Shown one piece after another: positions 32,523 to 42,231 of a stretch of DNA of 64,000 bases. The first letter of the stretch is position 1; each line of letters begins with the position of its first letter. Below the pieces are notes generated by a model. The model worked only from the letters and a program-made list of their open reading frames with translations. It made no database searches and had not been told where the DNA came from. The position numbers and the translations under genes were made by a program. The stretch covers positions 3,472,001 to 3,536,000 of the forward strand of contig CP061009.1 of the NCBI GenBank assembly GCA_025808375.1. The letters are read 5' to 3'. The DNA comes from Duncaniella muricolitica (GTDB lineage Bacteria > Bacteroidota > Bacteroidia > Bacteroidales > Muribaculaceae).

Positions 32523-33953
32523 TTATTTATTTGGATTATAAGTGATTGTTTCGGTTGAGTTGGACGCTATGGCGCGCATTGCGGGGAGTGATAGCGATGA
32601 GTCACATCCGCGTAGCTGCACGAGTATATTGCCGAGGGCTGTACATTCGGCGGGACCGGCCACCACGGGGAGCGCAGTCTCGTCGGCCAGCATCTGCATG
32701 AGGTGCGAGTTGCGCGAACCGCCGCCTATGACGTGAAGACGCGACACCTCGGCGGGCGAGAGCTCCTTGAGCCATCCGAGCACCACGGCCACGCGGCGCG
32801 CGAGACTGCGATAGATGACACGGATATAGTCGGCCGGAGTGACAGGCACTTCGAGATTATGCGCTGCGCAATAGTCGTTGATGGCCGTGACCATCGAGGC
32901 GGGATTGGCAAACGAGGGGTCGTCGGAGTTGATGATGGTGTCGCACTGCGAGTCGTGACACGAAGCCGCAAGCGTGGAGATGTCGGCGTCGCGCAGACCC
33001 AGCTCTTCGCGCACTCGCTCGAAAATCCACAGTCCGCAGATGTTTTTGAGCAGACGTGTGGTGCCGTCGATGCCCCCCTCGTTGGTAAAATTGTATTCCA
33101 GAGCCTTGGGACCGGAATTTGACTTGGCCGACTCGACTCCGAGCAGAGCCCATGTGCCGCAACTGAGATAGGCATAGGCATCGTCGGCCGTGGGTATGCC
33201 TATGACAGCCGAAGCGGTGTCGTGACCGGCCACGGCTATGACTTTCACATCGTCGCCGAGACCCGTATGGCGCATCACCTCGGGAGTGAGAGTGCCGATG
33301 ACGGTGGCGGGGCTTACCATGGGGCCAAACTTGTCGCGCTCCAGCCCGAGGCTGAGGAGCAACACCGGGTCAAAGTCGCCGGTGGCGAGATTGAGCATCT
33401 GGGAAGTTGAAGCTACGGTAAACTCGGTGACTGCGCGTCCCGTGAGCATATACACGAGCGCGTCGGGCATGAAGAGTATCTTGTCGGCGGCATCGAGCAC
33501 TTCGGCACCGGTGCGGCGCAGTGTGTCGAGCTGAAAGAGAGTGTTGAAGTCCATAAACTGTATGCCGGTGCGCTCATACAGCTCCTCGCGGCCCATGCGT
33601 GAGGCATAATCATCGACAGCACCTGTAGTGTGGGGGTCGCGGTAACAGTAGGGAAGCCCGGCCGGAGTGCCGTCGGCATAGAAATAGGCTACGTCACATC
33701 CCCAGGTGTCTATACCTACCGACATGAGCGACGCGTCCTGAGCCTCGAGACGTATGCGTGCCTCACGGAGCGAATTGAGCACTTCCTGATATATCAGCGG
33801 CAGATTCCAGAAGAGGTGTCCGCTCATCGGGAGCATGGGATAGTGAAAACGTGTGAGCTCGGTCATCTCGACGCGTGAGCCGTCATAGGATGCGAGTACC
33901 GACCTGCCGGAAGTGGCTCCAAGGTCGAGAGCAAGATGATATGTCTTATCCAC
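32523..33953 (-). CDS. rhaB: Rhamnulokinase
   Basis: RhaB phosphorylates L-rhamnulose with ATP. The 476-residue FGGY-type kinase has the phosphate-1 loop LALDLGATSGRS, the substrate-site IDTWGCDVAYF, the phosphate-2 motif VAGHDTASAV (catalytic aspartate) and the adenosine motif HVIGGGSRN. It is the first gene of the rhamnose operon. No AraC-type RhaR/RhaS gene adjoins the operon, so the regulator must lie elsewhere. Confidence 0.97.
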   Translation of the reverse strand: MDKTYHLALDLGATSGRSVLASYDGSRVEMTELTRFHYPMLPMSGHLFWNLPLIYQEVLNSLREARIRLEAQDASLMSVGIDTWGCDVAYFYADGTPAGLPYCYRDPHTTGAVDDYASRMGREELYERTGIQFMDFNTLFQLDTLRRTGAEVLDAADKILFMPDALVYMLTGRAVTEFTVASTSQMLNLATGDFDPVLLLSLGLERDKFGPMVSPATVIGTLTPEVMRHTGLGDDVKVIAVAGHDTASAVIGIPTADDAYAYLSCGTWALLGVESAKSNSGPKALEYNFTNEGGIDGTTRLLKNICGLWIFERVREELGLRDADISTLAASCHDSQCDTIINSDDPSFANPASMVTAINDYCAAHNLEVPVTPADYIRVIYRSLARRVAVVLGWLKELSPAEVSRLHVIGGGSRNSHLMQMLADETALPVVAGPAECTALGNILVQLRGCDSSLSLPAMRAIASNSTETITYNPNK

Positions 33954-34027
33954 GGATATATTAAAATAAGGTGTCAGAGCCGGATGAGGAGAATACGACT
34001 CTTTTCATGGTTATATTTAAGGTGTGG

Positions 34028-34035
34028 CAAAGTTA
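34028..34035 (-). promoter_or_regulatory. -7 box likely serving the rha operon
   Basis: On the minus strand TAACTTTG lies 75 bases before rhaB. No TTTG is at the -33 distance, which is typical of promoters needing an activator. A plus-strand TATTTTTG (34049-34056) could serve gluQRS in the other direction. Confidence 0.4.
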
Positions 34036-34076
34036 CAAAAAATATCAGTATTTTTGTAAAAAAATTCTACCGTTAC

Positions 34077-35042
34077 ATGAAACCGCCTGCAATACTGTCA
34101 GAGCTCCCCGTCGGACGCTACGCTCCGTCGCCAACCGGACGCATGCATCTGGGCAACCTTTATTCAGCCCTGCTCTCATGGCTGTCAGTGCGCTCGCGCG
34201 GAGGCCGGTGGGTGCTCCGCATCGAGGACCTCGACCCGCAACGCTCCAAGGCCGAATATACCCGGCTCATCGAGGATGACCTCAAGTGGCTCGGACTCGA
34301 CTATGACGAAGGAGGTACGGCCGACATCGGTCCAAACGGCCCCTACAGCCAGAGCCGGCGCGGAGCTATCTACGAGGAGTATCTCCATCGGCTTCACGCG
34401 ACCGGTTACACCTACCCCTGCACCTGCACGCGTGCCGACATCATGACCACCCAAGCCCCTCACCGGAGCGACGGACGCGTGATCTATGGCGGACGATGCC
34501 GCCCGGCCGACATACCCTGCATGACCGTGGCTCCCGTCGGAGTGAGACACTCCACCCGACTCTATGTGCCCGACCAAGAGATAATGTATACCGACAGGGT
34601 CTACGGCCCACAGAGCGTCAATCTATCACACGAGTGTGGCGACTTCATACTCAGGCGTGCCGACGGAGCGTGGGCCTACCAGCTTGCCGTAGTGGTGGAC
34701 GACGCGCTGATGGGAATCAACGAAGTGGTGCGCGGAAGCGACCTGCTGCTCTCAGCTGCCCAGCAGATTTATCTCTACCGTCTGCTTGGACTGCCCGCGC
34801 CGGCTTATGCCCACGTCCCTCTGATATGCAACAGCAAAGGTCAGAGACTGTCTAAACGCGATCGGTCGCTCAACATGGAATATCTGCGCGGACATTTTTC
34901 ATCACGCGAAATCATCGGCAAACTGGCTCATATGGCCGGACTTATACCAGAGCCGTCACCCTGCACGGCCCATGAGCTTATCGGCATATTCGACTGGGCA
35001 AAAGTGCCACGGACTCCTGAGTACCTCATAGAAACCTTATAA
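34077..35042 (+). CDS. gluQRS: Glutamyl-queuosine tRNA(Asp) synthetase
   Basis: A 321-residue paralogue of glutamyl-tRNA synthetase lacking the anticodon-binding domain. It attaches glutamate to queuosine 34 of tRNA-Asp. RYAPSPTGRMHLGN carries the HIGH-type motif, KGQRLSKRDRSL the KMSKS-type motif, and the cysteines in YPCTCTRAD and GGRC form the zinc site of this family. I chose the ATG at 34077, as the open frame further upstream covers the rhaB promoter region. It complements queF and queC at 2-3 kb. It is divergent from rhaB with a 123-base shared control region. Confidence 0.93.
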   Translation: MKPPAILSELPVGRYAPSPTGRMHLGNLYSALLSWLSVRSRGGRWVLRIEDLDPQRSKAEYTRLIEDDLKWLGLDYDEGGTADIGPNGPYSQSRRGAIYEEYLHRLHATGYTYPCTCTRADIMTTQAPHRSDGRVIYGGRCRPADIPCMTVAPVGVRHSTRLYVPDQEIMYTDRVYGPQSVNLSHECGDFILRRADGAWAYQLAVVVDDALMGINEVVRGSDLLLSAAQQIYLYRLLGLPAPAYAHVPLICNSKGQRLSKRDRSLNMEYLRGHFSSREIIGKLAHMAGLIPEPSPCTAHELIGIFDWAKVPRTPEYLIETL

Positions 35043-35051
35043 CGATACGGA

Positions 35052-35181
35052 GGGGAGATACAAAAGGACAAAAGTTTCAAAAGAAACAAAAGTTTTATTT
35101 TTTTAGGCTGAAAATTTATGCTGCCTGTATAATAAAAAAACTTTTGTTTCTTTTGAAACTTTTGTCCTTTTGTATCTCCCC
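35052..35181. repeat. Large perfect palindrome (44-bp arms) between convergent genes
   Basis: Arms 35052-35095 and 35138-35181 are exact inverted copies (GGGGAGATACAAAAGGAC at the outer end), separated by 42 bases. The right side continues with three copies of GTATCTCCC-type units (35172-35208). It lies between gluQRS and the GDSL gene, so it can terminate both. A shorter relative is at 31175-31240. Confidence 0.9.
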
Positions 35182-35218
35182 CCCGTATCTCCCCCCCGGT
35201 ATCTCCCAGTGCAGGAGG

Positions 35219-35926
35219 TTATTGCATAGCCTCGAGCAGTTGGTCGGCGATAGCGGTCATACCGGCACGTGACGGATGGCCCGAGATTTTATCTATATCA
35301 TGAAGCTGGATATATCTGACTGAATAATGGTCACACACCTCGCGGATCGACTGAGTGATGTCATCGCGCAGTTCACTGTTGATTATAAAATATATCTCGG
35401 TGCCGGGATAACGGTTTACAGCCTCCGAGAGCAGACGTGCCATAGCCGGACGAAACTCATAAAGCTGCGGCCCCGACAGCGGTTCGGCATAGGAATACTC
35501 ACCCACCGTGACCCCGGCCCAACTGTCGTTGGTGGCCCCGAATATCAACAGAATGTCGGGCGAGCCCAGACGGGGCAGACGCGTGATGAACGAACGGTCG
35601 GAATAGTCGGCTCCGTTATATCCCGTGTATGATACAGTAGCTCCGCTGTAGGAGTCATTGATACCGAGTATATATCCCCCACGGCTTATGAACTGCCACC
35701 ACCAGGTGTGTTTCACATCGCTGACATCGGTCTTTTTGGGATTGGGACGCATGTCATACCACACGGCATTGCCCACAGGAATATAACCCTCGAAAGTCGA
35801 ATAGGAGTCTCCGAGTATCGACACAACCGGCTTGGCCGCATGGCGCGTCTGAGCTGCAACAGTCTGTCCGGCAAACAACCCGCACATCAATACAACGGCA
35901 AGCTGTAAAAATCGTAATTTAGTCAT
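35219..35926 (-). CDS. Exported SGNH/GDSL-type hydrolase
   Basis: A 235-residue protein with a signal peptide (to about QTVAAQ). Block I is ILGDSYSTFEG with the nucleophilic serine, block III is FGATNDSW with the oxyanion asparagine, and block V DKISGHPSRAGM supplies the aspartate or adjacent acid and the catalytic histidine. Such enzymes remove acetyl or other acyl groups from sugars in gut Bacteroidetes. It is not next to other glycan genes on its strand, so the substrate is open. A near-consensus promoter lies upstream. Confidence 0.85.
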   Translation of the reverse strand: MTKLRFLQLAVVLMCGLFAGQTVAAQTRHAAKPVVSILGDSYSTFEGYIPVGNAVWYDMRPNPKKTDVSDVKHTWWWQFISRGGYILGINDSYSGATVSYTGYNGADYSDRSFITRLPRLGSPDILLIFGATNDSWAGVTVGEYSYAEPLSGPQLYEFRPAMARLLSEAVNRYPGTEIYFIINSELRDDITQSIREVCDHYSVRYIQLHDIDKISGHPSRAGMTAIADQLLEAMQ

Positions 35927-35957
35927 GGCTGAGAATAAGTCTTATGGATTTCACTTA

Positions 35958-35989
35958 CAAAGATAGCAAGAATACGGGCCTTTGGCTAA
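35958..35989 (-). promoter_or_regulatory. Promoter of the GDSL hydrolase gene
   Basis: On the minus strand TATCTTTG (35958-35965) is a good -7 box. At 20 bp distance TTAG stands where TTTG is expected (one or two mismatches). Confidence 0.45.
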
Positions 35990-36112
35990 AGGTTTTCACA
36001 CAACTCATCACAGAGTTTGATTTATTTTTTATTAATAAACATTAAATTTTTAAAAATATTTAATTTATAGTTAATTTATACTAATTAACCAAGCCACATA
36101 TATAATATTATT

Positions 36113-36120
36113 TAACTTTG
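36113..36120 (+). promoter_or_regulatory. -7 box of the SusC-SusD-thioredoxin cassette
   Basis: TAACTTTG lies 69 bases before the SusC start in an AT-rich 250-base gap. No TTTG is found at the -33 position, so an activator or ECF sigma factor may be needed. Nothing else is evident in the gap. Confidence 0.45.
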
Positions 36121-36189
36121 GGGATAAGTACCGTAATCGGCTACAACCAAAGTCTAAACCAATCATTAAATTACAAAAAATCTTAACGC

Positions 36190-39100
36190 ATGAAACAATG
36201 TAATGCACTAAGGCTTCTTTTATGCGCGTTAGTCATGTCCATGCTATCTGTAGGCTATTCACAGATATATGCACAGGACAACACCACACAGGCATCGGGA
36301 AGACTTATCATGGGGCAAGTCCTCGATGAAGAAGGCGAACCGCTACCTGGTGCGACAGTCCGCATCAAAGGCTCCAAGGGGATAGGAGCCGCCACAACCA
36401 CCTCGGGCAACGGCACATTCTCTCTACGCTACACAGGCGACAGCGACCGTCCCGAAATCTCCGTGTCATACATCGGCATGGTGACCAAAGAATTGCCTGT
36501 CGACTTCAAGAAGACCATGAAGGTGACTCTCGAGTCGGACGCTCTCAAACTCTCGGAAGTGACCGTGGTGGATGACGGTTACAACCGTCTGCCGCGCCGC
36601 GACATGGTGGGCGCATACACCACCATCAAGGCCGAGGACATACTTATGCCCGGCATCCAGTCGATCGACCAGATGCTTCAGGGACGTGTGGCAGGCATGA
36701 TTGTGAGCAACTCTTCAGCACGTGTGGGAAGCAGCCCCTCAATCAAAATACGCGGCACATCGACCATTCTCGGCAACACCGACCCGCTGTGGGTAGTGGA
36801 CGGTGTGATACAGCCCGACCCAATACATCTCGAGGCGAGCGATATGCTCACCCAGGACATGGCCACCCTGGTGGGCAACCAGGTGTCATGGCTCAACCCG
36901 CTCGACATCGAGAACATCACCGTGCTCAAGGACGCATCTGCGACAGCCATCTACGGCTCCAAGGCTTCAAACGGCGTTATTGTCATCACTACAAAAAAAG
37001 GCTCCAGCGAACGTATAGCCGTACGATACTCAGGCAACGTGAGCATACGCGAGAAAAAGGGTTATGAACACTACAACCTCATGAACTCGCTCGAGCGCAT
37101 ACAGTTCTCCAAAGAGGCCTATGACGCCGGAGCCCGCTATCAGAGCTCGCCGCTCCCGCAGAAATACACCTACGAGGGACTCATGGAGATGTTCAACAAA
37201 CGTATGATTACCGAAGCTGAGTTTGCTCAGAACATGCAGCGTCTCGAGACAGTCAACACCGACTGGTTTGACCTGCTGACACGTAACTCTGTGTCCAACA
37301 GCCACAACCTCAGCGTGTCGGGCGGTACGGAAAAAATCACCTACAATGCCTCGTTCGGCTACTCCAAAAACAGCGGCACCGAGAAGGGTAACGACAACGA
37401 CCAGTTCACATCGCGACTCAACGTAGGCATACAGTTCAACAAACGTCTGCGCGTCAATGTCAACATGAACGGCTCCTACCGCAACGCCTATGACTTCTAT
37501 GGCGGCGTAAGCCCGCAAAATTACGCGCTCACCACAAGCCGTGCGCTCCCATGCTTTGAAGAAAACGGCGAACTGGCTTATTACAATACCTATTATAAGT
37601 ATCCCTACAACGCCAACCAGCTTGAGTATGGCTACAACATACTCAACGAGATGGCCAACACGGCGACCAAAAATATCAACAAGATGTTTTCCGTATCTGC
37701 CAACCTTGACTTCAAGATCGCCGACTGGCTCACCTATCAGTTTGTGGGCAGCATACAACAGTCGACCAACACCGGAGAATCATACGCAGGCGAAAACAGC
37801 TCGTATATAGAACGCAACTACCGCGGTTATCCTGCCGGAACGGAAGAGTATGGCTCGGCCAAATATAACGCCGCACTGCTGCCCGTAGGCGGCATGCTCT
37901 GCACCAACACTTCGGGAAGCACAAGCTACTCGATGTCACACAAGCTGCAATACTCCCAGACCCTCATGGACAAACACCGTATCAACGCTCTTGCGGGCAT
38001 TGAGCTACGCTCCATCGAAAACTCCAGCAACTCCAACACCGTGTGGGGATACATCCCCGAACGCGGCCAGATGCTGGTCATACCCACCGCGCCCGGCAAC
38101 ATCGTGCCCATCGGCATGTCGCCCCCGGCATGGGGTGTGCTCGAGAGCTTCTACCGATATGGAACGGGATGGAAGAAGTATGACCGTACCGACAACTACC
38201 TGTCGGTGTTCGGCGTACTGGCCTACTCGTTCAGAAACACCCACGTAGTCAACGCCAACTTCCGCTGGGACGCCTCCAACCGTTTCGGTCAGGACACCAA
38301 CCACAAGTTCAACCCCACCTACTCGTTCGGCTACTCATGGCGCATAGCCCAGGAGAGCATCATACAGGACAACGTGTGGTGGCTCAACCAGATGAACCTG
38401 CGCGTCACCTACGGCATACAGGGTAATGTGGTCAACTCTGTGAGCCCCGAACTCATAGCGCAATACGGCACAGGCGGTATACTAAATCCCTACAACCAAT
38501 ATTACGCCAAAATCTCAAGCATCCCCAACCCCCTTCTCAACTGGGAAAGCACCAAGAGCTGGAATTTAGGTCTCGACCTACAGCTTTTCAACAAGGTGAC
38601 ACTCAACCTGGAGTATTATACACGTGCGTCAAACATCATTCTCTCGCAGACCATCGCAGAGGAATACGGCATGAAGACCATGCGCCTCAACGGTGGCAAG
38701 CTCCACAACCACGGTGTGGAGGTGACAGTCAACTATACACCCATCTCAACCAAGGATTTCGCCTGGACAGTAGGATTCAATGCCTCCAAAAACTGGGACC
38801 GCTCCGACAGCCCCGACTCTTTCACACAGGCCAACCAACTGCAGGTATCCAACTACATAGCCGGCAGCTCTGACCGCCCCATCAAGGAGGGCTATCCCCT
38901 CAGCTCGTTCTGGTCCTACTCCTTTGCCGGGCTCAACCCCGAGACAGGCTACCCGATGTTTAACTACATCGACTTTGATGGCGACCCCGACAACACCATT
39001 GACCCGACGACATTCCTCGTCTACTCGGGCCAGAGAGACGCATACTTCACAGGCGGCTTCAACACCCGCGTGCGCTACAAGAACATATCGCTCGGAGCAT

Positions 39101-39567
39101 CGTTCTCGGCACTGATCGGCTCCAAGAAACGTCTGCCCAACCCATATTCAAGCTTTACTAACGGCAAGATACCCGATCCACTCGTCAACCTTGACCGCAA
39201 CCTCAACAACCGCTGGAAACAACCGGGCGACGAAAAGTATACAATCATTCCCGCACTGTGGACATCGACCTCCGAAAACATCAACAAGATGTTGCCCACT
39301 GGCACCTCAGCCTCAATCTACGCCATGTGGGCCAACTCGGACGCCATGGTGGCTGACGCATCGTTCCTGCGCTGCAACAACATCACCGCCACATATTATC
39401 TGCCGACTTCATGGTGCAACAAGTTTGGAGCACAGAGCCTCAACCTCTCGGCTTCGGTCAACAATATATTTGTCATCGCCAGCAAACGCTGGAACGGCTT
39501 TGATCCGGAGCTCAACAACAGTGTGATGCCTCACATGTACTCACTCGGTCTCTCTGTAAGTTTCTAA
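36190..39567 (+). CDS. SusC/RagA-type TonB-dependent outer-membrane transporter
   Basis: A 1125-residue protein: signal peptide (to about SQIYAQ), carboxypeptidase-D-like beta domain (residues 38-120, GQVLDEEGEPLPGATVRIKG), a TonB-box-like EVTVVDDGYN, the plug domain (MLQGRVAGM onward, with IRGTSTILGNTDPLWVVDG and the conserved VLKDASATAIYGSKASNGVI), and a long beta-barrel ending in LSVSF. It imports a ligand bound by the SusD partner that follows after 27 bases. The downstream lipoprotein and thioredoxin suggest a peptide, iron or redox-related substrate more than a sugar, but that is inference: no glycosidase is in this operon. Confidence 0.95.
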   Translation: MKQCNALRLLLCALVMSMLSVGYSQIYAQDNTTQASGRLIMGQVLDEEGEPLPGATVRIKGSKGIGAATTTSGNGTFSLRYTGDSDRPEISVSYIGMVTKELPVDFKKTMKVTLESDALKLSEVTVVDDGYNRLPRRDMVGAYTTIKAEDILMPGIQSIDQMLQGRVAGMIVSNSSARVGSSPSIKIRGTSTILGNTDPLWVVDGVIQPDPIHLEASDMLTQDMATLVGNQVSWLNPLDIENITVLKDASATAIYGSKASNGVIVITTKKGSSERIAVRYSGNVSIREKKGYEHYNLMNSLERIQFSKEAYDAGARYQSSPLPQKYTYEGLMEMFNKRMITEAEFAQNMQRLETVNTDWFDLLTRNSVSNSHNLSVSGGTEKITYNASFGYSKNSGTEKGNDNDQFTSRLNVGIQFNKRLRVNVNMNGSYRNAYDFYGGVSPQNYALTTSRALPCFEENGELAYYNTYYKYPYNANQLEYGYNILNEMANTATKNINKMFSVSANLDFKIADWLTYQFVGSIQQSTNTGESYAGENSSYIERNYRGYPAGTEEYGSAKYNAALLPVGGMLCTNTSGSTSYSMSHKLQYSQTLMDKHRINALAGIELRSIENSSNSNTVWGYIPERGQMLVIPTAPGNIVPIGMSPPAWGVLESFYRYGTGWKKYDRTDNYLSVFGVLAYSFRNTHVVNANFRWDASNRFGQDTNHKFNPTYSFGYSWRIAQESIIQDNVWWLNQMNLRVTYGIQGNVVNSVSPELIAQYGTGGILNPYNQYYAKISSIPNPLLNWESTKSWNLGLDLQLFNKVTLNLEYYTRASNIILSQTIAEEYGMKTMRLNGGKLHNHGVEVTVNYTPISTKDFAWTVGFNASKNWDRSDSPDSFTQANQLQVSNYIAGSSDRPIKEGYPLSSFWSYSFAGLNPETGYPMFNYIDFDGDPDNTIDPTTFLVYSGQRDAYFTGGFNTRVRYKNISLGASFSALIGSKKRLPNPYSSFTNGKIPDPLVNLDRNLNNRWKQPGDEKYTIIPALWTSTSENINKMLPTGTSASIYAMWANSDAMVADASFLRCNNITATYYLPTSWCNKFGAQSLNLSASVNNIFVIASKRWNGFDPELNNSVMPHMYSLGLSVSF

Positions 39568-39594
39568 CATCACCCCCACTCCATCTTAACACAA

Positions 39595-41208
39595 ATGAAA
39601 ATACAATCTTATATCACAACCTTGGCCGCATGTCTCACGGGGCTTGTCATGAGCGGATGCGGTGACTTTCTCGATCCAAAGGCCAAGAGCGAATTCGTGC
39701 CAAAAGACGCCACTTCGCTCAACGAGCTGCTGCTGGGCGAAGCCTATCCGCTGAGAAGTTCAAACAACCAGCTCACAAGCTTCATATATCTCTTTGACGA
39801 CGACCTCACCGCAGCCCCCTACCAGACTCCCCCAGAAGGTTTTGACCCAGAAGCCTACTACATCGCCTACACTTGGCAGCCCGACCTCTGGACACGCCTT
39901 GACATGGCCAGCACGAAATATGGCGAAAACCAGTATTTCTCCAACTACAAATACATCCTTGGCTGCAACGCCATACTCGACTACATCGGACAGGCCGAGG
40001 GTGACACTAAAGAGAATATCGACAATGTCCTGGCCCAGGCCCATGCACTGAGAGGATTCTACTATCTTCAGCTCGTCAACCTGTTTGGCGCACCATATTA
40101 CAGCGACGGCAACGACACCTACAATCCGGCCGTGTCACTCGGAGTGCCCCTGAAGCTGGCTTCAAACATCGAAGACAAACCCCTGACACGCAGCACCGTC
40201 AAGGAAGTCTACGACCTTATAGTGTCAGATCTTACGACAGCCGTCGAACTCTATGAAGGCCTCTCGGCCCAACGCCAGTGGAAAGCCGACTACCGCACGA
40301 GCCTCCCCATGGCCCAACTGATACTCTCTCGCACATATCTCTATATGGGCGAATGGGACAAAGCAGCCGAGTATGCCGAAAAGGTGATGAACAACCCGGC
40401 CTTCACACTGCTCGACCTCAACACTATCCCTGAAATTGACCCCGCCACATCATCCTGGCCCGTAGCCAACCAAAGGCCCAACTATGTCGACTATCTTAGC
40501 TATGCCATATCGCCCGAAGTAATATGGGTCTACAGCTCGGTAGGCGACGCGGCCATGTGGCTCTCCGACGCCAAAACCTCGAATGACGGACGCATCATAC
40601 ACCCCTACTTCATGGCCTCGCCCGAACTCATGACGACATTCGGCGAAAAAGACCTCCGCAAATCGCGCTATGTGGTCACAACCCCGCGATGCATGATCGA
40701 TGGCAAGAGAATGCCCCAGGCCTTTGGTAAGATGAACATCAACGTCAACAACAACATGTATATCCCCAACGGCGGCATCAACGACTTCGGACGCGCCTTG
40801 CGCCTGCCCGAGGCTTACCTCAACTACGCCGAGGCCAAAGCCATGACCGGTGACTCAGGCAGCGCGCTCGACGCTCTCAACACCCTGCGTAAATGTCGCT
40901 TCAAGGCCGAGGACTACGAGCCGCTTCAGTCGCTCGCAGGCGAGGAGCTGAAACAGGCCGTGCGCGACGAACGTCGCCGCGAGCTTTGCTTTGAGGGACA
41001 CAGGTGGTTTGACCTGCGCCGCTGGGGCATGAAGGAAATCAAGCACGTATGGTATCCCGACGCCAACACAACCGAAGAATACACCCTCAAGGCCGGCGAC
41101 CTCCAGTATATCATGCCCATCCCGACAACCTCACTCGAGCTCAATCCCGAACTCAGCCAGAACCCCACCGAGAGCGCGCCACGCAATGGCGAGACTGTCT
41201 ATAATTAA
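39595..41208 (+). CDS. SusD/RagB-type surface lipoprotein
   Basis: A 537-residue protein with lipobox LVMSGC (C22) and the N-terminal GDFLDPKAKSEFV typical of SusD. TPR-like helices follow (AQAHALRGFYYLQLVNLFGAPYY, ALRLPEAYLNYAEAKAMTG). The C-terminus has the conserved RRRELCFEGHRWFDLRRWGM and MPIPTTSLELNPELSQNP. It binds the ligand at the cell surface and closes the SusC pore. The next gene starts 22 bases after its stop. Confidence 0.95.
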   Translation: MKIQSYITTLAACLTGLVMSGCGDFLDPKAKSEFVPKDATSLNELLLGEAYPLRSSNNQLTSFIYLFDDDLTAAPYQTPPEGFDPEAYYIAYTWQPDLWTRLDMASTKYGENQYFSNYKYILGCNAILDYIGQAEGDTKENIDNVLAQAHALRGFYYLQLVNLFGAPYYSDGNDTYNPAVSLGVPLKLASNIEDKPLTRSTVKEVYDLIVSDLTTAVELYEGLSAQRQWKADYRTSLPMAQLILSRTYLYMGEWDKAAEYAEKVMNNPAFTLLDLNTIPEIDPATSSWPVANQRPNYVDYLSYAISPEVIWVYSSVGDAAMWLSDAKTSNDGRIIHPYFMASPELMTTFGEKDLRKSRYVVTTPRCMIDGKRMPQAFGKMNINVNNNMYIPNGGINDFGRALRLPEAYLNYAEAKAMTGDSGSALDALNTLRKCRFKAEDYEPLQSLAGEELKQAVRDERRRELCFEGHRWFDLRRWGMKEIKHVWYPDANTTEEYTLKAGDLQYIMPIPTTSLELNPELSQNPTESAPRNGETVYN

Positions 41209-41230
41209 CCCAACCATTAAACTGCTAAAG

Positions 41231-42190
41231 ATGAAAAAAGCCTTGTTATATACAACTCTCGGACTGCTCGCCTTCACTGGCTGCAATAACGATGAGGACC
41301 CCATTCAGCCTACAGGCAACTACTCGGTGCTGCGATTTGAATTTCCACAGGGCAACAATCCCTTTGACGAAGAAATCAAAGAAATACATGACAAATATGA
41401 CGTGTATCTGCTCTACAAAGACATCACCGACACCGACCTCAACCGCCAGTGGCAGTCGCTCGGCACAGGCAAACTGCTGACAGGCGACCCGGTGCCCGAC
41501 GAATACGTACCTTTCTATATAAACTTTATCAAAAACCACGTATTTCAATATCTCAGCCCCGAAGTCGTGCGCGCCGGACTCCCCGTGAAAATCTACATGC
41601 TCGAGAATTTCGGCGAGGTAAATACCCAGGGGTCAGGAACAGGCACCGGAACGGGCGGCATAGGCACACCCAACACAAGTATCGTCACCACCAAGACCGA
41701 CGGATTTGACTACTGGGCCATAAGTTTCAAACGAGAGGGCATTGAGGAAAACGACCCCGACGCAATGCGCCAGGCCCGCTGTCAGTTTATCTATCAGATG
41801 ATACTGCCGCAATATAAGAGCGGAAAGATTGTGGAGTCGCAGACCATACACGACAAGCTCGACTTTGAGACATCGTTCAGCACAGATGTCGACGACCCCG
41901 ACTATCGACTCAACCGCGGATTTCCCCATCGCGTAACCAATAAATTCCAGTTATCGACAGGGACCTATTATGCGTCGCAGATACACCCCAGCAACCCGGC
42001 CTATCATGTGGATTATGACTACTTCCTCACATGGATACGCATCTGCATGTTCATGTCGCGCGCCGAAATCGAAGAAATGTATGCCGACTATCCCCTCATC
42101 CGCGAGATCTACAACGATGTCATCGAATATATGCTCGACACATACCAAATAGACCTCGAAGGCATATACAAGGGCCCTGATAACAACTGA
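41231..42190 (+). CDS. Lipoprotein of SusCD-linked type, possibly inactive Mx1 metallopeptidase relative
   Basis: A 319-residue lipoprotein from MKKALLYTTLGLLAFTGC (C18) at 41231; the frame open from 41186 overlaps SusD. After the lipobox comes YDVYLLYKDITDTDLNRQW, then a region with a GTGTGTGGIGT turn and a helical second half (YDYFLTWIRICMFMSRAEIEEMY). Position third in a SusC-SusD operon and overall layout resemble the putative zinc-binding metallopeptidases (Peptidase_Mx1) of Bacteroidetes. However, I find no HExxH: the corresponding helix reads RCQFIYQMILPQYK. If the relation holds, it is a non-catalytic, perhaps binding, version. Confidence 0.6.
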   Translation: MKKALLYTTLGLLAFTGCNNDEDPIQPTGNYSVLRFEFPQGNNPFDEEIKEIHDKYDVYLLYKDITDTDLNRQWQSLGTGKLLTGDPVPDEYVPFYINFIKNHVFQYLSPEVVRAGLPVKIYMLENFGEVNTQGSGTGTGTGGIGTPNTSIVTTKTDGFDYWAISFKREGIEENDPDAMRQARCQFIYQMILPQYKSGKIVESQTIHDKLDFETSFSTDVDDPDYRLNRGFPHRVTNKFQLSTGTYYASQIHPSNPAYHVDYDYFLTWIRICMFMSRAEIEEMYADYPLIREIYNDVIEYMLDTYQIDLEGIYKGPDNN

Positions 42191-42214
42191 TAACAACTGA
42201 TAACAACTGATACC
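42179..42214. repeat. 10-bp tandem repeat across a stop codon
   Basis: GATAACAACT occurs three times in a row with a partial fourth, starting at the last codons of the lipoprotein gene. Each unit supplies a TGA, so slippage would not lengthen the protein. The 41-base gap to the thioredoxin gene is mostly this repeat. Confidence 0.85.
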
Positions 42215-42231
42215 GACAGCTCTGTAGAGTC

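Noticed and set aside
41231..42190. Active zinc metallopeptidase
   Set aside because: The position and layout fit Mx1 relatives, but no HExxH or alternative zinc motif is present.
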